Below, piece after piece: positions 1-8,689 of a stretch of DNA of 30,279 bases (the stretch's first letter is position 1; each line of letters begins with the position of its first letter). Origin of the DNA: Bacillota bacterium (GTDB lineage: Bacteria > Bacillota > Clostridia > Lachnospirales > Lachnospiraceae); contig JAEYRK010000022.1 in the NCBI GenBank assembly GCA_023435645.1, positions 1-30,279 on the forward strand. The letters run 5' to 3'. Position numbers and translations under genes: made by a program. The notes beneath the pieces were generated by a model. The model was not told the origin of the DNA. It did no database searches and was given only the letters and a program-made list of their open reading frames with translations.

Positions 1-882
1 GACCCAACCGGTAACACGGTAGGTGGCTCCGGGAATCACCAGCTTCGTTACGTCTGCTGCGACACCGTTCCAATTTGCTGTTCTACCGCTCACAGAGATA
101 TAGCCCTTTCCGCCTTCAGCAGCTTTAACGGCAGTTGTATGGCTTACATTAGCTCCTCCTCTTGAGGCAAATATGCCTGTGTTCTTGGCGAAGTCCTCCC
201 TCAATATGGTCTTAAGGACCTTCACTTCCTCTTGCTTTCCATTGTTATCAGTAACTTCCGTATCTTTCTCCGTTCCCGCTTTATCCCCTGTTTCCCCTAT
301 CCCAAGGAACTTAATTGTGACACTGTCGCTTCTGCCGCTTACTGAGGTAGCTGTGATCGTGGCTGTTCCGGCTTTTCTGCCCGCAAAGGAGCCATCCGTA
401 TCCACCATAACAATACTCTCGTCGCTGGAGGTCCAGGTCAACCTGTCATTGGAGCTGGCAGGAGTGAGGGATACCTTGAATTTGTAATACTTCTTAATGT
501 CCAGGGAAGTAACCTTATTGGTAATCGTTACCTTAACTGCAGGCTTTAGAACGGTTAATTTTGCGGAAAGACGGTAGCTCTTTCCTGCATTACTCACCTT
601 ACAATAAACCATTGTAGATCCCGGGGCCAAGCCTGTAACTACCCCATTTTTCTCATTCATTGATGCAATCTTTGTATTCCCTACCCGCCATTCATAGGTA
701 GAGCCCTTTATTTTATTCTTTACGTCAAAATTAAAGGTTTTTCCTACAACGATTGTCTTCTCTGCTGCATTGAGTGCAGGTTCTTTTTTTGCTGCTGCCA
801 TGGCAGGTGTGATGGAAGACATCACAAATACAGCTGTAGCCATCATTAGGATCAGCTTTTTAAACATACCCTTTTTACCCAT
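1..882 (-). CDS. Secreted Ig-like (Big_2) / CBM22-type protein, C-terminus beyond window
   Basis: Open frame of 294 codons running off the left edge. The start is ATG at 882, with AGGAGGT at 894-900 upstream. The N-terminus (MGKKGMFKKLILMMATAVF, then an AMA-A cleavage site) is a signal peptide, so the protein is exported. Two bacterial Ig-like repeats follow, roughly residues 38-115 and 118-195, with typical endings such as GVVTGLAPGST and GSFAGRKAGTATITA. After a charged linker, the last visible stretch (about residues 225-294) contains EGGKGYISVSGRTANWNGVA and LVIPGATYRVTGWV. These are hallmarks of the CBM22/CBM4_9 carbohydrate-binding fold, often found in front of secreted GH10 xylanases. 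The catalytic part, if present, lies outside the window. The adjacent xylan genes suggest an extracellular xylanase, but this is inference. Confidence 0.8.
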   Translation of the reverse strand, partial: MGKKGMFKKLILMMATAVFVMSSITPAMAAAKKEPALNAAEKTIVVGKTFNFDVKNKIKGSTYEWRVGNTKIASMNEKNGVVTGLAPGSTMVYCKVSNAGKSYRLSAKLTVLKPAVKVTITNKVTSLDIKKYYKFKVSLTPASSNDRLTWTSSDESIVMVDTDGSFAGRKAGTATITATSVSGRSDSVTIKFLGIGETGDKAGTEKDTEVTDNNGKQEEVKVLKTILREDFAKNTGIFASRGGANVSHTTAVKAAEGGKGYISVSGRTANWNGVAADVTKLVIPGATYRVTGWV

Positions 883-923
883 TTTTGCTTTTTACCTCCT
901 CTTTGTTATACACATCATCCTAA

Positions 924-1107
924 CTACAGTCCGACCTGTTACCGTTCTAACCCCCTTAGAACTGCCAAATCCGTATCTGACCGGTAAACTGATGTAGCAA
1001 AGCTGTCGTAGCAGTGGGCTATGACCCCTCCTTTCTCTAAGCATAACGATATCCCCCATGTAAGCTGATCTTAGCTTTGATATCGAATTGCCATACTCCT
1101 TTATGCT
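924..1107 (-). promoter_or_regulatory. Structured 5' leader of unknown class before the CBM22-type gene
   Basis: The 252-bp gap between aguA and the secreted protein folds into two nested hairpin domains when read on the minus strand. Domain A pairs 1101-1107 with 1040-1046 (AGCATAA/TTATGCT), then 1079-1085 with 1047-1053 (CGATATC/GATATCG), and has an inner AAGCT/AGCTT hairpin (1062-1077). Domain B pairs 993-997 with 924-928, 983-989 with 938-943 (one bulge), and 956-962 with 944-950 (TTAGAAC/GTTCTAA around a five-base loop). I do not recognise a known riboswitch consensus. It could be a cis-regulatory RNA, the 3' structure of the aguA transcript, or an extragenic palindromic repeat. Confidence 0.5.
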
Positions 1108-1134
1108 CAACCCTTGTAAACGGGAAGCACCTTA

Positions 1135-3144
1135 TTAATAGATTGTTCTTTTCTTGGCATCCTCCACGCCGGACTTACGGTAAAAGTATGTGTTGATGCG
1201 ATCCCGCCATTCCCTTGCACTTTCCAGCTGGATCTCCAATCGTTCTATCACCCGAAGATATACCTCGTCAGGAAGGAGACCCTTCAGACTCCTCCAACTC
1301 TCCATCATTCCTTCAACCTCCTCCACACCCTCAAAATGAGTGTCATAGATATGTTGAATCAGAGTCTTTCCGGATTTTAACACATAGTCATAGCGGATAT
1401 AATGGAAGAATAGGAGCAGCTCCTCGGGGCAGGTTTCCTTATTGTCATACATGGAGGCATTGGGCTCCCGATATTGGTCTGTATAGCCTGTACCGTTTGT
1501 AGTACGGTCCACTCCCATGCCTTCCCTGTCTGCCCGGTGATAGGTTCCCCACTTATCATATTCATAGCCGTCCACATTCGGTCCATAATGATGATTTGGG
1601 TTCACCATCCAGCCAATTCCAAGGGGTGAGGTGTATTTCTCGTAGGTAAGCCAGGAACCCATTAGGATATCCAGGGTAACTTGGACTACCTTCTCATTGT
1701 GAGGCAAGGTCTGTCTGATCCATTCCAATGCAATCTGCTCGGAGCTAAGCCCAGTGTTCCAGCATAGCCTTCCAAAACCGTAAAGGTTTGCTGCTGCCAG
1801 GTCATGTCCGGTCCAATTATAATCGTCACCGGTGTTGGATACTGCTGCCATACCACAAGCTGTCTGATTGTAGGTCCTGCCTGAGACAATATTAGCTACG
1901 GTTGCCTGTTCCGGAACGGCATAGGTATTAAACTCCAGTACCTCCTTCCACATGGGAAGCAGATAGCAGACATGCTTCTGCTGTCCGGTATATTCCTGGG
2001 CTGCCTGTAGCTCCAATATCATATTGGTATTTTTTAAGCTGCCAAACAGCGGAGAAACAGGTTCTCTGACCTGAAAATCCATTGGCCCATTCTTAATCTG
2101 CAGGATTACATTGTCAGCAAAGAGACCATCCAGGTCTGTAAAGTTATCATAGGCCGCTCTGGCGCGATCAGTTTTATAATCCCTCCAGTCCTGCAGACAG
2201 TTATAGACGAAGCAGCGCCAGATCAATAACCCTCCGAAGGGCTTCAAGGCTCTGGCCAGGACATTCGCTCCATCCGCATGGGACCGGTGATAGGTAAAGG
2301 GTCCCGGCCTTCCCTCTGAATCAGCCTTGACTAGAAATCCACCGAACTCAGGGATTTTGTGATATATATTTTCTACGCATTTCTTCCACCAGACTGTAAC
2401 TCCCTCATCCAGAGGGTCTGCCGTGTGTAGCCCACCGATCTCAATCGGTGCTGCGAAATTTACACTTAAGAACAGCTTAATCCCATAGCCTTTCAATAGG
2501 TCGGCCAGCTCCTTCAGCTGATCCAGATAACGGTCTGTTACCAAACCGGTGGCAGCGGCTCCACGGACATTTACATTATTGATTACTACTCCGTTAATTC
2601 CTACGGAGGCTACAAGTCTGGCATAATCATGACTACGCTCATTGATTAGTATCTCATCCTTATGAAAGAAGAATGACCTTCCGGCATACCCTCTTTCAAT
2701 ATCCCCCTGTAAATTATCCCAGTGATTCAGCATACGTAGATTGTTCTCAGGGTTTTCTATGACAGAAAGGCCTCTTAATCGTTCCCCCATTGCGATTTTA
2801 CGAATCAGGGCAAAGCTACCGTATAGGACTCCCTGTTCGGTTTTACCGGAGACAATCAACCGATCGCCCTCCTGCTTAAGCTGGAAGCCCTCCTCCTTCA
2901 GCTCCTCCTGTTCCTCAAGGCAAAGGAGGATCCCTGTGGTCGCTTCCATATAATCGCTTCTTGTGTTTACTCTGGGGTTGATCTTGCATATTCTTTGTAT
3001 TGCTGTCCTTAGCTCCTTCACTGCATTCTGAGTAATTGTCCCTACTCTACCATCCCTGCTGCTCACATTTATCTCTGCCAATAAGCCGGAATCGGGATAA
3101 TCCATGATTGGATTATAATTTAACCAACACTGGCTGTAGTCCAT
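1135..3144 (-). CDS. aguA: GH67 alpha-glucuronidase (cytoplasmic)
   Basis: Removes 4-O-methyl-glucuronic acid from the non-reducing end of aldouronates (xylan fragments). The 669-residue length fits GH67. The protein has the N-terminal beta domain, then the catalytic (beta/alpha)8 domain and the C-terminal helical domain. Catalytic residues can be placed by motif: E277 in KADSEGRPGP is the acid, and D356 (NGPMDFQVREP) and E384 (AAQEYTG) are the paired bases. Their spacing matches the E285/D364/E392 set I recall for Geobacillus AguA. There is no signal peptide, so it acts in the cytoplasm on imported oligosaccharides. The start ATG at 3144 has GGAGG just upstream. It lies downstream of the GH3 gene, with a hairpin terminator between them, so expression may be partly uncoupled from GH3. 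Confidence 0.95.
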   Translation of the reverse strand: MDYSQCWLNYNPIMDYPDSGLLAEINVSSRDGRVGTITQNAVKELRTAIQRICKINPRVNTRSDYMEATTGILLCLEEQEELKEEGFQLKQEGDRLIVSGKTEQGVLYGSFALIRKIAMGERLRGLSVIENPENNLRMLNHWDNLQGDIERGYAGRSFFFHKDEILINERSHDYARLVASVGINGVVINNVNVRGAAATGLVTDRYLDQLKELADLLKGYGIKLFLSVNFAAPIEIGGLHTADPLDEGVTVWWKKCVENIYHKIPEFGGFLVKADSEGRPGPFTYHRSHADGANVLARALKPFGGLLIWRCFVYNCLQDWRDYKTDRARAAYDNFTDLDGLFADNVILQIKNGPMDFQVREPVSPLFGSLKNTNMILELQAAQEYTGQQKHVCYLLPMWKEVLEFNTYAVPEQATVANIVSGRTYNQTACGMAAVSNTGDDYNWTGHDLAAANLYGFGRLCWNTGLSSEQIALEWIRQTLPHNEKVVQVTLDILMGSWLTYEKYTSPLGIGWMVNPNHHYGPNVDGYEYDKWGTYHRADREGMGVDRTTNGTGYTDQYREPNASMYDNKETCPEELLLFFHYIRYDYVLKSGKTLIQHIYDTHFEGVEEVEGMMESWRSLKGLLPDEVYLRVIERLEIQLESAREWRDRINTYFYRKSGVEDAKKRTIY

Positions 3145-3202
3145 TTTATTTCCTCCATTTCTGAACCCTGCTGCCTAATTTATCTACCTTCTTAATTACG
3201 AA

Positions 3203-3232
3203 AGAAAAGGCGGTCATCACTACGACCGCCTT
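3203..3232 (-). terminator. Intrinsic terminator after the GH3 gene
   Basis: A 9-bp perfect stem (AAGGCGGTC 3207-3215 with GACCGCCTT 3224-3232) has an 8-base loop and, read on the minus strand, ends in a TTTTCTTT tract. It lies 14 bases past the GH3 stop codon and before aguA. It may end most GH3 transcripts or only dampen read-through into aguA. Confidence 0.75.
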
Positions 3233-3246
3233 AACCGAAGCACTGT

Positions 3247-5406
3247 TTACAGTATTACGGTCTGATTGGAACGCATGATGATACAATGAGGCTTTTTGCC
3301 TGTAAGCTTGATACTTCTTGTATCCGGTTGGCTGCTACCAATGTAAAGCTCATATTCACCCTCGTGAAGCACAAGCCTTCCGTCATGATCATAGAGTCCA
3401 AATTCCTCATTCCTTAATGTCATTTGAATTGTTTTACTTTCTCCCGGCTCCAAATAAATCTTCCTTAGTCCCTTCAGCTGCCAGTTCGGTGCTCCCTCCT
3501 GCTTTGCCTTGATGTAGATCTGAATTGTTTCTGCGCCGGGAAGCATGCCGGTATTTTCTATTCTTGCTGAGCAGTGAACCTCTTTACCCGGAACAAGCTC
3601 TTCCCCATCCACTGACACCTCTGAGAGCTCGAAGCTTGTATAGGAGAGTCCATAGCCGAAGGGATATAGGGCTTCCTGTTTCATATAGCGATAGGTTCTG
3701 TTTTTCATATTATAATCTGTGAAGGCAGGCAGCTCCTCCGTGGTACGGTAGAAGGTTACCGGAAGCTTGCCCTCCGGTGAGTATTCGCCAAAGAGCAGCT
3801 CTGCAATTGCTCTACCTCCCTGTGCACCCGGATACCAGCCCTGCATAATAGCAGGAATATGCTCGTCTGCCCAAGGAATACTAATTGCACTGCCTGACAG
3901 CAGAACCAGTATAACCGGTTTTCCGCTCATATATAATTCCTTCAGAATCTCCTCCTGTAAGCCCGGCAGATTTAGGTTCGGCTTATCGCCGCTGGCAAAT
4001 TCATTTCCCTGATCGCCTTCCTCTCCCTCAAGTCCCGGATCCAGTCCGAGGCAAGCGATGACGACATCACTCATATCACAAACAGCCTTGACTTCCGCAA
4101 TTCTGTCATTTTCTATCCCTAAGCCCTGTACCTTATTCTGGAACAGATGGCATCCCTCGGAGTAGTAAACGCGGACCTCATCCCCGAGATAATTCTGGAT
4201 GCCTTCCAATACCGTGATATACTCCGAAGCAGTTCCTTCATAATTTCCGACCAGTGCCTTTCTGTTGTTGGCATTGGGTCCGATGACACCTACTGTTTTC
4301 AGCTTCTCCTTATTCAGAGGAAGCAGATTGTTCTCATTTTTTAATAGAACGATGGACTTTCTGGATGCCTTTAGGTTAAGCTCCTTATGCTCTTTTTGAT
4401 CCACCTGCTCATAGCCGATGGTGTTATACGATACCTTCTCCGGGCTGTCAAATAAGCCAAGCTTCATTCTGGTGGTGACCAGTCTGGTTACTGCACGATC
4501 AATGGTTTTCTCTTCAACCAGTCCGTCCCTCACTGCAAGCAACAGGTTACCATAGATATTGCCACAGTTTAAATCACAGCCGTTATTCATAGCCAGTGCT
4601 ACAGATTCTACCGGTGTTGATGTAACAAAATGATGCTCATGAAAATCCCTGATTGCCCAGCAGTCCGAGGTGACATGGCCTTGAAAGCCCCAGTCCTCAC
4701 GGAGAATGTCATTCAATAGGGTCTTACTTCCGCAGCAGGGCTCTCCGTTGGTGCGGTTATACGCTCCCATCACAGTCTCAACACCTGCTTCCTGAACACA
4801 GGCTTTAAAGGCCGGTAGATAGGTTTCATATAAATCCTGCTTGGAAACCTCTGCATTAAAGCTGTGTCTTACATCCTCGGGACCGGAATGAACCGCATAA
4901 TGCTTTGCACAGGCGGCCGCCTTCAGGTATTTCTTATCATGTCCCTGGATGCCATGAATAAATCTGACTCCCAGTCTGGAGCTTAAATAGGGATCCTCAC
5001 CATAAGTCTCATGACCTCTTCCCCACCTGGGATCACGGAATATATTCACATTGGGTGACCAGAAGGTCAAGCCCTTATAAATGTCAGTATCATTGTATTT
5101 TTGCTGCATGTTAAACTTTGCTCTGCCTTCGGTTGAAATGGTATCCGCCACCTCTTCCAGAAGCTCCTCATCAAAGGTTGCTGCCAGTCCGATTGCCTGA
5201 GGGAACACGGTAGCCACTCCTGCACGGGCAACTCCATGTAGTGCTTCGTTCCACCAGTTATAGGCTTTTACTCCTAGTCTATCAATTGCCGGAGCAGCAT
5301 GCAGGGTCTGATATACCTTCTCCTCCAGAGTCATTCTGGAAACCAGATCCCTTGCTCTTTCCTCAAAGCTTAGTGATTCATCCATGTACGCTTTTTTTTC
5401 CTGCAT
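3247..5406 (-). CDS. GH3 beta-xylosidase / beta-glucosidase family enzyme
   Basis: Hydrolyses xylo-oligosaccharides (or related beta-glycosides) to monosaccharides in the cytoplasm. The chosen start is ATG 5406 (MQEKKAYMDES), because AGGAGG at 5415-5420 sits 8 bases upstream. The longer frame to 5445 has no comparable site. The protein has 719 residues: GH3 N-terminal barrel with RDPRWGRGHETYGEDPY, nucleophile D248 in GHVTSDCWAI, the alpha/beta sandwich domain with the acidic LEGEEGDQ loop that probably supplies the acid/base, and a C-terminal fibronectin-III-like domain. The WWNEALHGVAR and SDCWAI motifs fit the beta-xylosidase/arabinofuranosidase branch of GH3. Substrate is inferred from its position between the GH10 and GH67 genes. 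No signal peptide. Confidence 0.92.
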   Translation of the reverse strand: MQEKKAYMDESLSFEERARDLVSRMTLEEKVYQTLHAAPAIDRLGVKAYNWWNEALHGVARAGVATVFPQAIGLAATFDEELLEEVADTISTEGRAKFNMQQKYNDTDIYKGLTFWSPNVNIFRDPRWGRGHETYGEDPYLSSRLGVRFIHGIQGHDKKYLKAAACAKHYAVHSGPEDVRHSFNAEVSKQDLYETYLPAFKACVQEAGVETVMGAYNRTNGEPCCGSKTLLNDILREDWGFQGHVTSDCWAIRDFHEHHFVTSTPVESVALAMNNGCDLNCGNIYGNLLLAVRDGLVEEKTIDRAVTRLVTTRMKLGLFDSPEKVSYNTIGYEQVDQKEHKELNLKASRKSIVLLKNENNLLPLNKEKLKTVGVIGPNANNRKALVGNYEGTASEYITVLEGIQNYLGDEVRVYYSEGCHLFQNKVQGLGIENDRIAEVKAVCDMSDVVIACLGLDPGLEGEEGDQGNEFASGDKPNLNLPGLQEEILKELYMSGKPVILVLLSGSAISIPWADEHIPAIMQGWYPGAQGGRAIAELLFGEYSPEGKLPVTFYRTTEELPAFTDYNMKNRTYRYMKQEALYPFGYGLSYTSFELSEVSVDGEELVPGKEVHCSARIENTGMLPGAETIQIYIKAKQEGAPNWQLKGLRKIYLEPGESKTIQMTLRNEEFGLYDHDGRLVLHEGEYELYIGSSQPDTRSIKLTGKKPHCIIMRSNQTVIL

Positions 5407-5476
5407 GAAAAGATCCTCCTGCTGATATATTATTTTCCTTCTCATTATTTTTAACTACCTATGGACGCCAAACATC

Positions 5477-6442
5477 CTAGAAATCCATTATTCTGTAGAA
5501 GGCTTCCTTGGGCTGATGCTTCTCATCGAAGAGAAGAGGCCAGTTTTTACGGTCCTGTACCGGGAAATGATCCAGCCAGGTAAAGTCATCCGCAACCCCC
5601 CACAGGGTAACATTATCAAGAATCTCCTTATATTCACGGAACAGGGCAAAGACCTCCCCATACCGCTTTGCCTGAAGCTTACGCATCCGAAAAGAGGGCT
5701 TTTCTCGCTTTCTTTCATCCTCGAACGCAAACATGGAGATGTCCAGCTCTGTAACCTGCAGCTTTAGTCCTAGCTTCGCATATTCTTCAAAGGCACGTTT
5801 GATTACATCCAGCTTAGGACCATATATATTCCAATGACACTGCAGACCCACACCATCCACCGGAACACCCCGGTCCAGCATTCCCTTCACAGCCTTTATT
5901 ATCTTGTCCCTTTTTGAAACCATCGACTCGTTATAATCATTATAATAAAGCTCCGTATTCGGAAGGATCTCCTTGGCAAATCGGAATGCATAATCCATGA
6001 AATCCTCACCGATAATCTGTAACCAAGGGCTTATACGATAGAACACATCGGATTTATCCTCGATCGCTTCATTAACGACATCCCAGCAATAGAAATCCTT
6101 TTCGTATCTTTGCCCAACAATCAACATATGATGCCTTAAGCGCTCCAGCAGCTGTTCTTTTGTAGTATGTTCAAATACCCAGCCCGGAGTTTGATTGTGC
6201 CAGGTAAAGGTATGTCCTCTCATCGCCATCTGATGGTCTCTGGCAAACCTGACCACCGAATCCGCTTTCGTAAAATCAAACTCGTTTTCCTGCTTCTGAA
6301 GACTGATAAATTTGGTTTCATTCTCACAGGTCAAGCAATTAAAATGGGTGGTAATCAAGCCTTTATGCGTTTCAATGGTTCTGGTATTGACAGCTGCCCC
6401 GATTTTAAAATAACTCGCGTACTTATCCTTTATTCCAATCAT
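5477..6442 (-). CDS. GH10 endo-1,4-beta-xylanase, intracellular
   Basis: Cuts short xylo-oligosaccharides or aldouronates after import. The start ATG 6442 (MIGIKDKYASYFKIGAAV) is preferred, because an AGGAGA-type site at 6449-6455 lies 7 bases upstream; the frame open to 6475 has no such site. The 321 residues form a single GH10 barrel with no signal peptide and no binding module, as in intracellular GH10 xylanases of Geobacillus and Paenibacillus. The acid/base is E125 in WDVVNEAI and the nucleophile is E232 in LQVTELDISMF; RGHTFTWHNQTP is the conserved His strand. It is first in the order GH10, GH3, GH67, with about 70 bases to GH3, so the genes are probably co-transcribed. Confidence 0.94.
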   Translation of the reverse strand: MIGIKDKYASYFKIGAAVNTRTIETHKGLITTHFNCLTCENETKFISLQKQENEFDFTKADSVVRFARDHQMAMRGHTFTWHNQTPGWVFEHTTKEQLLERLRHHMLIVGQRYEKDFYCWDVVNEAIEDKSDVFYRISPWLQIIGEDFMDYAFRFAKEILPNTELYYNDYNESMVSKRDKIIKAVKGMLDRGVPVDGVGLQCHWNIYGPKLDVIKRAFEEYAKLGLKLQVTELDISMFAFEDERKREKPSFRMRKLQAKRYGEVFALFREYKEILDNVTLWGVADDFTWLDHFPVQDRKNWPLLFDEKHQPKEAFYRIMDF

Positions 6443-6554
6443 TATAAATCTCCTCTTCTTTGGCTTCAGTCGCATGTCTTCCAGACAATTTCTATGATAA
6501 AAGTAAAGATTTTCGCTGGTATTCCTAAATATAATCCGTTTGCCTATTGAATTT

Positions 6555-6597
6555 ATGAATCACTGATTCATTGATAAGAGGGGATAATCACTGAATT
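6555..6597. promoter_or_regulatory. Operator-like palindrome and repeat upstream of GH10
   Basis: A perfect odd palindrome, ATGAATCA-C-TGATTCAT, spans 6555-6571. Its core AATCACTGA (6558-6566) recurs at 6586-6594, exactly 28 bp away on the same strand. The pair lies 113-155 bp upstream of the GH10 start, between it and the permease terminator. The arrangement suggests a regulator-binding region; which regulator is unknown. Confidence 0.45.
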
Positions 6598-6626
6598 ACT
6601 TTTTTGTTTCCTTTGACTTTTTTGGT

Positions 6627-6660
6627 GAAAATACGGCTATTTCTAAAGAAATAGCCGTAT
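6627..6660 (-). terminator. Terminator of the ABC-transporter operon
   Basis: A 13-bp perfect stem (6631-6643 with 6648-6660; arms ATACGGCTATTTC/GAAATAGCCGTAT) with a 4-base loop starts about 20 bases after the last permease stop codon. Read on the minus strand it ends in a short TTTTC tract. The long stem and short T-run allow termination with some read-through toward GH10. Confidence 0.7.
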
Positions 6661-6681
6661 TCTGAAACAGGCTGACTGCAA

Positions 6682-7719
6682 TTACATCTTGATACCGGCC
6701 TGTGCTAAGCTCTCAACAAATCCCTTCTGAGCCACCAGATAGATAATAATCAAAGGTGTGATGACCATCAGGGTACCTGTTGATATGATTGCCTGAGTGT
6801 AGGCCGTGGAGGGTAAGGCTGTTCTGTTACTGATGTTCTGGATATAGGTCAGTAATCCATCTGCTACGCCGGCAACTGCCTTTGCCAATAATCCGAACTT
6901 ATTCAAGAACAAGGAGGAGTAGAACGTATCCGTCCATTGCCATACATAGGAGAATAGGAAGATGGAGGTAAGCATCGGTCTGGCATCAGGAAGCATGATG
7001 ACAAAAAAGGTCTTCAGCCTGCCGCAGCCATCCACATAAGCTGCTTCCTCAAGCTCCTTCGGAACTCCTCTGAAATACTGCCTCAGCATAAAGATATATA
7101 ATCCATTCTTAAGACCCATGGCACCAGCACTGATCATAACATAGGGAGCTAAGGTATTCAACAGATTAATTGGTTTGCCGCCAAATAGTTTGATCAGTCC
7201 AAAGATATCGAAATACCTGAAGTTTAAATATAGGGCTGTTAGAATCGTCTGGGGCGGAATCACGATGGAAAGGATAACCGCTCCAAACAACAGCTTCTTA
7301 CCGGGGAATTGATATCTTGCAAAACCATAACCGACTAAGGTTGTGGAGGCTACCTGAACCAATGCAATCACCAGGGATATCCACAGCGTATTACCCAAGG
7401 CCTTGGTATAATTCATCAGGTCGCTTGCCAAAGCATAGTTGTCTGTTGTGAAGTTCCTGGGAATATTGATTACTGTCGCATCATAAAGATCAGCTTCCTT
7501 CATAAAGCTAACCGAAATTTTGTTCAAAATCGGTTGTAAAATCAGGAAGGCCAGACCAAATAGCATAATTGCTCTGCAAAATTTGAAAATAGCTAAGCCG
7601 ATCTTCTTCTTCAGAAGATAATTATGTGACAGCTCATTTCTTTCCCTGAAGGTCATATTTGCTTCTACCTTGACAGGCTTTTCTTTTTTTAATTTTTGTA
7701 ATATGCTCGCTCTAATCAT
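6682..7719 (-). CDS. CUT1 ABC sugar permease, MalG-like (second pair)
   Basis: Inner-membrane permease subunit of a carbohydrate importer. The 345 residues have an unusually long basic cytoplasmic N-terminus (about 45 residues) before the first membrane helix. About six transmembrane segments follow, then the EAA loop ELEEAAYVDGCGRLKTFFVI that contacts the ATPase. Its start overlaps the end of the preceding permease gene by 8 bases, so translation is probably coupled. It is the last gene of the operon, followed by a terminator. A long periplasmic-side loop around residues 170-200 and a C-terminal AGIKM end are typical of this subunit type. Partner: the MalF-like product immediately upstream. 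Confidence 0.9.
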   Translation of the reverse strand: MIRASILQKLKKEKPVKVEANMTFRERNELSHNYLLKKKIGLAIFKFCRAIMLFGLAFLILQPILNKISVSFMKEADLYDATVINIPRNFTTDNYALASDLMNYTKALGNTLWISLVIALVQVASTTLVGYGFARYQFPGKKLLFGAVILSIVIPPQTILTALYLNFRYFDIFGLIKLFGGKPINLLNTLAPYVMISAGAMGLKNGLYIFMLRQYFRGVPKELEEAAYVDGCGRLKTFFVIMLPDARPMLTSIFLFSYVWQWTDTFYSSLFLNKFGLLAKAVAGVADGLLTYIQNISNRTALPSTAYTQAIISTGTLMVITPLIIIYLVAQKGFVESLAQAGIKM

Positions 7720-8689
7720 AATAGTATACCTTCTTTGAAATAATAGCTGATACGACTGTAATGATCACTGAAACTACTATGAAGTAAGTCCATGCCATTG
7801 CGGAGCTTAAGCCGTATTCGACTTTGGATACCATGGTTTGCTTAATCAAATCCATAACCTCATTATCACTCTTAACAAAGAAGTCAATGATGGAGTATAT
7901 AACATTAACAAGAATCAGGGAACTGATCATAGGAAAAGTAATCTTCCAGAAGGTTTCCCATGCCGTAGCACCTTCGATTTTCGCTGCTTCAAACATACTG
8001 GGCGCTATGGTCTGCAGTCCTGACAGGAAGATGATAATTTGGATACCGGAGGCAATGGCGATGTCATATACCTGGTCAACTGCATCAAAGACATAATTGA
8101 TTATCCCGCTTCCCCCACCATCCATCATGAAAATACTCTTTACCGTATCCGTGATACTGGTTAGATTTGATGTTTCTGCAATTACATCCTTCAGGCCCTG
8201 CATTAGGGTATTATTGGTCTCTAAGCCGACCAATACCCCTGAGGACAGGATTACCGGCAGAAAGAATACCGCTCGGACCAGACCTCTTCCCTTAAATTCC
8301 TGATTTAATACGATGGCGATGAAGAAGCTGAAGATGATGATGGACGGTACGGAATATGCCATCTGAATTAGCTCTGCCGTCATTCTCGGGACAAAATCAG
8401 GATCTACTGTAAAAGCATATTTAAAATTCTGTAGCTTTACGAAGGTGTAAACAATTCCGTTATCAAACTTGATGGTGCTAAAGGCCATCCGGAGCGACTG
8501 CCCCATCGGAACCAGTAGGAAAGCAACAAAGCCGATCAGGAAGGGCAATATGAACAGATACCCGGCGACAGCATTCTTATAGGCCATCGTCTTAGGTTTT
8601 TTAGGCTTTTCTGCACGCTTGCCTGTTTTCCTTACCTCAATCTCAGGCTGCTTTTCCTTTATCATAGAAAGGTCCTTTTTTCTCTTCAT
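7712..8689 (-). CDS. CUT1 ABC sugar permease, MalF-like (second pair)
   Basis: Permease subunit that pairs with the MalG-like product downstream. The 325 residues have a lysine-rich N-terminal tail (about 40 residues), six or so membrane helices and the EAA motif in EAAKIEGATAWETFWKITFP. A segment of about 55 residues between helices 3 and 4 (around NTLMQGLKDVIAETSN...) is longer than in many MalF relatives without the P2 domain, and probably faces outward. The start codon shares one base with the stop of the DUF5696-like gene (TAATG), which implies translational coupling. A second ATG eight codons in is possible. Confidence 0.88.
   Translation of the reverse strand: MKRKKDLSMIKEKQPEIEVRKTGKRAEKPKKPKTMAYKNAVAGYLFILPFLIGFVAFLLVPMGQSLRMAFSTIKFDNGIVYTFVKLQNFKYAFTVDPDFVPRMTAELIQMAYSVPSIIIFSFFIAIVLNQEFKGRGLVRAVFFLPVILSSGVLVGLETNNTLMQGLKDVIAETSNLTSITDTVKSIFMMDGGGSGIINYVFDAVDQVYDIAIASGIQIIIFLSGLQTIAPSMFEAAKIEGATAWETFWKITFPMISSLILVNVIYSIIDFFVKSDNEVMDLIKQTMVSKVEYGLSSAMAWTYFIVVSVIITVVSAIISKKVYYYD

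Noticed and set aside
924..1107. c-di-GMP-I (GEMM), cobalamin or T-box riboswitch in the leader
   Set aside because: Scattered short matches (ACCGG, GCAAAG on the other strand) but the conserved cores are missing or on the wrong strand.
892..1110. 72-residue minus-strand frame between aguA and the secreted protein gene
   Set aside because: It starts at TTG without a ribosome-binding site and its sequence is the two-domain hairpin leader; the arms explain it better than a protein.
6167..6550. 127-residue plus-strand frame
   Set aside because: Antisense to the start of the GH10 xylanase and its upstream operator; no ribosome-binding site or recognisable motif.
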